From Blasia pusilla (taxonomy: Eukaryota > Marchantiophyta > Marchantiopsida > Blasiales), in assembly GCA_050084515.1 (NCBI GenBank), contig CM114274.1, positions 31,806,001 through 31,870,000 on the forward strand: DNA of 64,000 nt. The letters run 5' to 3'. This document shows positions 58,419 through 64,000 of this stretch, in pieces (the stretch's first letter is position 1; the number at the start of each line of letters is the position of its first letter). The position numbers and the translations under genes are program-made. Under the pieces are notes generated by a model. It was not told the DNA's origin, ran no database searches, and saw only the letters and a list, made by a program, of their open reading frames with translations.

Positions 58419-59216
58419 TCAATACCGAATCCTGTGAACGTATCATTTTTGATCTTTCCGAGTTCTTGTCACATGGCGGCAAATAGTAATGAGGAGCTCA
58501 TTCATTCATCACAAGTTGGAAGTAATGCCAATTCTGCAGGGACTTCTGATTGGAGTAGCCCAAGCGGTGGATTTGGTATGTGTCTAGAATTGAGCCAGTT
58601 TTGCTTGCAAACAGAGACTTGTGAAACCAGCTAGGCCCTGTGTTATGGTTTCTCTTAAATCTGGTGTGACTAGAGAAGTTTGACATGCATGTTCCAGAGC
58701 CAAATGGTTATGACATGATGTTAATGCATGAATCGAAAAATATTCTTGTAGGTGGGAATTCTTCTTTTGTAGGCGTTCTGCAATAAGCGTCTTGTCTAAC
58801 CTTTGGATTGAGTAGCTGGATATTCCCTTGTTCTTCAGGGGCTGATCTGTGGTGGTCCTTGGACTCACCTGGGCTATGGTAAATACATTTGTAGTATGAT
58901 TATTCTGATCATGCCCTAATGAAAGTATTGAGGGGGATGGTGTGGGTGATCTGGGCCAGTGGCTACTGCCACACCCTCCTTCCAATAAATAGGGATTCTG
59001 GTGAAAGGCGACTGTTTGTTTTGGGCGCCTACATGAGCGTGATACTTATGCAATGATCTCGACTATTGTGCACTGGAATCATGCACATGAGGAACATCGT
59101 TTGAGGTCCTTCTCTTTGTCTGAAGTCAAATATTGTTCCGCCTGTTGCACCATGAGGTCCTCAAAAGAATTTGAAGAATAAATTGATTACCAATTCTGTC
59201 AGTCAGATTATCTGAG
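58419..59216. other. 3' flank of EF-Tu; no gene
   Basis: Probable 3' untranslated sequence followed by intergenic DNA. Nothing recognised. Confidence 0.5.
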
Positions 59217-59486
59217 GGGTTTGAGGTGGGATCACCTAGAAACCAGGGGGAATACAAGACTTCAAATTTTATTCCAACATGAGGCAAATGCCAGGATTGC
59301 TCTAAGGGGTTTGAGGAGGAATCTACTAGAAACCAGGGGGAATACAAGACGTCAAATTTCATTCCAACATGAGGCAAATGCCAGGATTGCTCTAAGGGGT
59401 TTGAGGAGGGATCTACTAGAAACCAGGGGGAATACAAGACGTCAAATTTCATTCCAACATGAGGCAAATGCCAGGATTGCTCCAGG
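59217..59486. repeat. Three-copy tandem repeat, 90-bp unit
   Basis: Units start with GGGGTTTGAGG at 59217, 59307 and 59397 and contain GAAACCAGGGGGAATACAAG and GAGGCAAATGCCAGGATTGC. Copies 2 and 3 are nearly identical; copy 1 differs at a few sites. Because 90 is a multiple of three, reading frames stay open through all copies on both strands, but no family is recognised and I do not call a gene. Confidence 0.95.
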
Positions 59487-60117
59487 AACAAGAAAAATGG
59501 GAAGGCACCAAAATGAGGAAAGACTAGAGTTCCGAATGACAAAGAACAGCCATCCATCTTTCAAATAACCAAATTGTATCCCTTCCTTTGGACATCTGTC
59601 AAAGAATTATATTGGAGGATATTATTGGTGTTTAGTGTTCTTTTTAGGCGCATTTTCATAATATAGTGTATTTCTTTCATTGTCTAAGGACAGAACTTCT
59701 GCGGATTCTTAGCAGCAGGATACTACCAAATGATTTCCTGTCCAATAGAAATATGAATCGCATGAATAGTGACATGAATTTGGATACCCTAACACAGTTA
59801 GAAGATATGTGGATAGAAGAGGGTTTACACCTCAAATGAGTGTCCACAATCGGATGGGATCAAAGCACAACAATGACATCTTAATTTGGTGCGAAAGCCA
59901 TAGTTAGCCGTGGCCTTGGGTAGAAGGCCCCACTAGGGCAGCCTCTATCCTTGGGCTGCATCAGATATGCAACCTTGAGATGTCAGTTCATGTTTAGCAA
60001 CCGTGGCTTAAGGTTGAATTCGAGTTGTAATGCCACCATAGACGGTATAGAAAAAGGTGGATGGACTTGGCCAATGCCGGGATTATAGAGTGGTCATACC
60101 GAAAAATTCACTAGGGA

Positions 60118-60325
60118 CTAGTAAGGTGCCCATGCATTGCATGGGACATAAAATAGGGTTTGAAGAGCTCTTGTTAGTGTATAGTCGTGAAGGGAAGGGA
60201 TTAATGAAGGTGCACACAAATTCAAAATTTGTTTTTGCTGCCTGTAACATGAGAACCATTGTCTTCCTGTTGAGTTGTCGCGTATCAGGTAGAGAGGTGT
60301 TTGCAAATTAGGGTAATAATATAGA
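60118..60325 (-). mobile_element. Complete non-autonomous Helitron, 208 bp
   Basis: On the minus strand it begins with TC in A|TCTATATTATTACCC and ends with CTAG|T. Seven bases before the end is the hairpin CCCATGC/GCATGGG (loop AAT). The insertion between A and T, the 5' TC, the hairpin and the CTAG end are the full set of Helitron hallmarks. It has no coding capacity and is related to the tandem pair at 3781-4164. Confidence 0.85.
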
Positions 60326-62300
60326 TTAAATAGAGTTTTTCCGTTCCTTGGGACACCGTTCAAATCCTTTGTAATCCGGACTTGATAAGGAACTCATTTA
60401 GCCCAATCATTGAGGTACTCCGTTTGAATGTGCTTGCGGATGCACATCGAAGGGATAGCGCAACCAAGAGCCAAGATAGTCTATTAGCGTCCCAGATGAG
60501 GATTAGATTTTGGATGAGCCAGAGTTAGCCCAGATTTTTCATGATAATCTCGATTACAAGCCTCCATGCTCCATCGCCGAGATCGCTTTTGTCGAAACAC
60601 GTTGCAGATATGAAATATCTGAATCCATCTAATATGCTCAAAGTATGTTTTTTCGGGTTTTTGAGTGTACAAAATTGAATTGTATTTTGCAGTTTGGTAT
60701 GTGACGGAACTCTCAAATACATTTGGAAGCATGTAGTGGGCACACACTAGGATGGGTAAGTGTGTAATATTTGGCTCAATTCTTCATCCGCATCGAGAAG
60801 ATTGAATTGTTGAGGACTTTGATGGTTGTCAATTTGAAAAGTGTTGGATTTTGAAATAACCCCTCAGCGTTAGGTGTTTGCTCGTAGGGTTTCAACAAAG
60901 CATTTTCATTACCCACTTGGGTATTGGGTATTTGTTGATGTATTTATTCATTCTTAGTCAGGTGGAGTTAATTGATCCTCACACTATCATCTCTCACCTT
61001 CATGCGAAATTGATCCATCCTCAAACTATCATATCCCACGTGATCAACATATAGTAATGGTGAAATACACCAAATATTTTGGTGCATTTGAATGTGATGC
61101 CACCCAAAATCCTATACTTGGTTCTTTCTTAAGTGAACATTTGATTTGGTATAATAAAAAAAGAGACATGGATTCTTGCACCTAGGCTGACTTTATTCGC
61201 AGTGAAGAACACTAAGCACATTTCCCAACCACTTTTTGCAAAAGTAAGACTGCCAACTTTGGACTCATAAATATCATCATTTGATACTTGTGCGCATATG
61301 GGTTTGTAGGATTACCGGAAGAGTGTTTGGACCTCTTTGCCCAACAAGGTTTTTCACTCTAACCTTCGTTGCAAAGTAGGCAAAGATTGAAGGCAAGAAA
61401 GCGAGCTCAAACCAAGGTTGCACATGGGCAATGTGCAACCTTGGTTTGAGCTCCCTAGGACGCACGTGTTGGTGCGGGCGTGAGTTCCCATGGCCGGCAC
61501 CTAGGCCCGCCCCGCCTATAATGTAAACTCGGGCTCATCCAACCTGCACTTCACCCTGTGACCCTAGCGACCCGCCACCAATTCTTGCCACCCATCTTCT
61601 AGCCCGCACTGCACGCATTTTCTTTCTAAAGGGTGTGTGTCAATTCCACTTTGTTGTTATAAACTCAGGAGACCATTCTGGTTGTTGTATGTTGAGTCAC
61701 ATGCATTTGAAGCTTGTGGACAAGGGGGGTCACATATACCAATGTGACTTAGACTAGACACTTGATTTTGCAAATGTAATGGTTGCCCTGAAGTTGAGTT
61801 CACGTTGTAGGTACTTTGTTGAGGATTTTTTGCAAGTGAATGTAAGTACGTTGAATATCATGAAGGAGAATAGGAGGTTGATTCACAAAAGTGTCAATCA
61901 TGAACAATCGTGGGGTAGGGATGTCATGCTAAAACCTCAAGATATCTCGAATATTAAGGATTCAGAGCAAACATGAGTAGAGGCCTTTGATTGATCCGGT
62001 GAGACCAGCCAAGGTTGCATGCGGACATATGTCCATCCCGAGGACGGACATGTCCGTGTGGGTTCCGATGCGGGCTCCATGAGCATGCATTGGCCGCGGC
62101 CTGCACCCGAGCCCCCGCACACCGAGCAATCCACCCTTTCCGCCAATGCGCATCATGCACGGGCCCCATTTTTCTGTCGAGCCCGCGTCGCGAACAAATT
62201 AGGCCGCGTCATGCCCTTTGATTCGTCACTTCGGGCCTAGCCCGCGTGTGGGCTCTAGGGCCCATGACAGAGCTTGCATACGGGCCCGCAAGCCCCCTTT
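60326..62300. other. Intergenic; two related GC-rich patches
   Basis: No gene. GC-rich patches at 61,450-61,620 and 62,000-62,280 share CCAAGGTTGCA at their starts and GCGGGC, CCCGC-type words, so they may be two diverged copies of one element. The first contains a perfect inverted repeat (61403-61453). Confidence 0.45.
61403..61453. repeat. Perfect 23-bp inverted repeat with 5-base loop
   Basis: Arms run 61403-61425 and 61431-61453 and are exact reverse complements (ends GAGCTCAAACC and GGTTTGAGCTC). The spacer is GGGCA. It would form a stable hairpin in DNA or RNA. Confidence 0.95.
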
Positions 62301-63700
62301 TGTGAGCAAAATCTCAAAAATTACTAACTCCTTTTTGGACCCAAACCATTAAACCTTGAATGAAAAGAAGGTCTTATGATTTTTCACCTTGTCCAAATTT
62401 CCCAACTTGAAGTAACATTTGCTCCACATAGCCTCCAAGATGCATCTAGGAGTCTTGGCAATTTTCATGCAAAATGGAGATGTGAACAAAAGCTCAAAAA
62501 TTACTAACTCCTTTTTAGACACGAACCATTAAACCTTGAATGAAAAGAAGGTCTTTTGATTTTTCACCTTGTCCACCTTCCTCATCTTGAGGTGAAATTT
62601 GGCCCATATGGTCTCCAAAGTGCATCTAGAAATCTTGCAAAATGGAGTTGGGACCACAAGCTCAAAATTTGGCAAGTCGTTTTTGGACCTTAACCATCAG
62701 ACCTTCTATCAAAATAAGGTTTTTTTCATTTTTCATCTTGTCCAACTCTATGATCTTGAGCTGAAATTTAGCCCACATGGCCCCAAGGTGCATGTTACAC
62801 TCTTGCCAAGTTTCAAGGAAAAGGTAGGTGTGAGCAAAAGCTCAAAAATTACTAACTCCTTTTTGGACCCAAACCATCAGACCTTCTATCGAAACATGGT
62901 TTTTTCATTCTTCATCTTGTCCTACTTTGTCATCTTGAGCTGAAATTTGGCCCATGTGGCCCCCAAGAGGCATGTTACACTCTCGCCAAGTTTGAGTCAA
63001 AATGGAGATTTTTGAAATAGCTAAAACATTACTAACTCCTTTTGGGACCTGAATCATCTGACCTTCTACCAAAATAAGATTTTTTCATTTTTCATCGTGT
63101 CCAACTCTCTCATCTTGAGCTGAAATTTGGCCCACATGGTCCCCAAGGTGCATGTTACTTGCTGGCTAAGTTTTAGATAAAATGGAGCTGTGAGAAAAAG
63201 CTCAAAAAGTACTAACTCCTTTTTTGACACGAACCATTAAACCTTGAATGGAAAGAAGGTCTTATGATTTTTCACCTTGTCCAACTTTTTCATCTTAAGC
63301 TGTAATTTGTCCAACATGGTCCCCAAGGTGCATCTAGCACTCTTGCCAAGTTTCATGCAAAATAAAATTGTGAGCAAAAGCTCAAAAATTTCTAACTCGT
63401 TTTTGGACTTTCTCATTTCTCACCTTGCCTAACTTTCCCATCTTGATCTGAAAGTATTTCTACATGGTTTCCAAGGTGCATATTGTGCTCTTGCCAAGTT
63501 TCAACCAAAATGGAGTTGTGAGGAAAAACTCAAAAAGATGTAAGTACCTTTTCGCCCCCAACCCCTAAACCTTCATTAGAAAGAAATTTTTCATTTTTCA
63601 TCATGTCCAACTTTCCCAAGTTGCGTTCGTAGCACTCTTGCAAAGTTTTGAGCAAAATGGAGTTGTGACCACGAGTTCAAAAATCACTCTTACCAATTTC
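62300..63700. repeat. Satellite array, unit about 180 bp, eight to nine copies
   Basis: The phrase AGCTCAAAAATTACTAACTCC or a variant recurs near 62310, 62490, 62660, 62840, 63018, 63200, 63380, 63526 and 63675. Between them each unit has AACCATTAAACCTT or AACCATCAGACCTTC, TTTTTCATTTTTCATCTTGTCC, CATCTTGAGCTGAAATTTGGCCCA, CCAAGGTGCAT and CTTGCCAAGTTT. Copies diverge by substitution and small deletions; the last two are shorter. Non-coding. It may continue past the unit at 63675 only as degraded sequence. Confidence 0.9.
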
Positions 63701-64000
63701 ACTTTCAATGTAAAAATAAATGTTTTATCAGCGAGAAGTATATAAAATGGAATGTCATAAAAATAACATTCTTACAATAGTCAACACAAAACAAGTTTGC
63801 TACAACTATTTACTAATCCGTCTCACTAAATTTTGTAATTACTCTTCTAGTCTAGGTCTATGGTTGGGTCCGGTGGATTAAGAAGTAAGCGGGAATTTGG
63901 TGGCTCAATAGCTCGAAGTCCAGTGTATCGGCGATGAGTTCCTATTGCTGTTGTTTCATCATCAGAGGAAATGTATGAACTATCCATGGCATGATTGATG
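63701..64000. other. No feature seen
   Basis: Sequence after the satellite array. No gene, repeat or signal is recognised up to the end of the window. Confidence 0.5.

Noticed and set aside
59126-59568. Long frames on both strands over the 90-bp repeats
   Set aside because: Frames stay open because the unit is a multiple of three; no family signature.
62300-63700. CRISPR-like regular spacing
   Set aside because: Units of about 180 bp are similar throughout, without short repeats and unique spacers; it is a satellite in a eukaryotic genome.

Overview
The window is nuclear DNA of a land plant. The evidence is spliceosomal genes with GT-AG introns, a NINJA-type jasmonate co-repressor (a plant-only family), a plant-type cyclin C, a nuclear mitochondrial EF-Tu, and dense nested decayed transposons (Ty3/gypsy, Ty1/copia, LINE, PIF/Harbinger, Helitron). 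The NINJA is very long (about 1,075 residues against about 425 in Arabidopsis) and low-copy genes sit in a sea of old repeats, so I lean towards a non-seed vascular plant such as a lycophyte. That placement is inference.

Layout. 0-9.7 kb: a cytochrome P450 pseudogene fragment, an AT-rich degenerate tandem array split by two head-to-tail mini-Helitrons, and a decayed LINE with a (CT)n tract. 10.2-13.3 kb: an intact nine-exon cyclin C gene on the minus strand, with one GC-AG intron. 14.8-18.4 kb: a 5'-truncated Ty3/gypsy pol remnant. 20.4-21.4 kb: PIF/Harbinger remnants. 22.2-28.5 kb: a decayed Ty3/gypsy element that carries a C5 cytosine DNA methyltransferase domain between protease and reverse transcriptase. 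28.5-30.2 kb: nested copia and gypsy pieces. 31.1 kb: a captured exon of a SET-domain gene. 38.1-38.8 kb: an LTR/leader fragment of the methyltransferase-bearing family. 42.6-48.5 kb: the NINJA-like gene. 53.2-58.4 kb: the twelve-exon mitochondrial EF-Tu gene. 59-64 kb: a 90-bp tandem repeat, a complete mini-Helitron, a perfect 23-bp inverted repeat and a roughly 180-bp satellite array.

The three intact genes are unrelated: cyclin C (Mediator kinase module), NINJA (TOPLESS adaptor in jasmonate signalling) and EF-Tu (mitochondrial translation). They do not form a cluster. The most unusual content is the retrotransposon-encoded methyltransferase. Its recognisable catalytic motifs are interrupted by stop codons that are all TAG or TGA, as expected if methylated CG and CHG cytosines decayed to T. 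The same element has three consecutive hairpins around the TATA box of its LTR.
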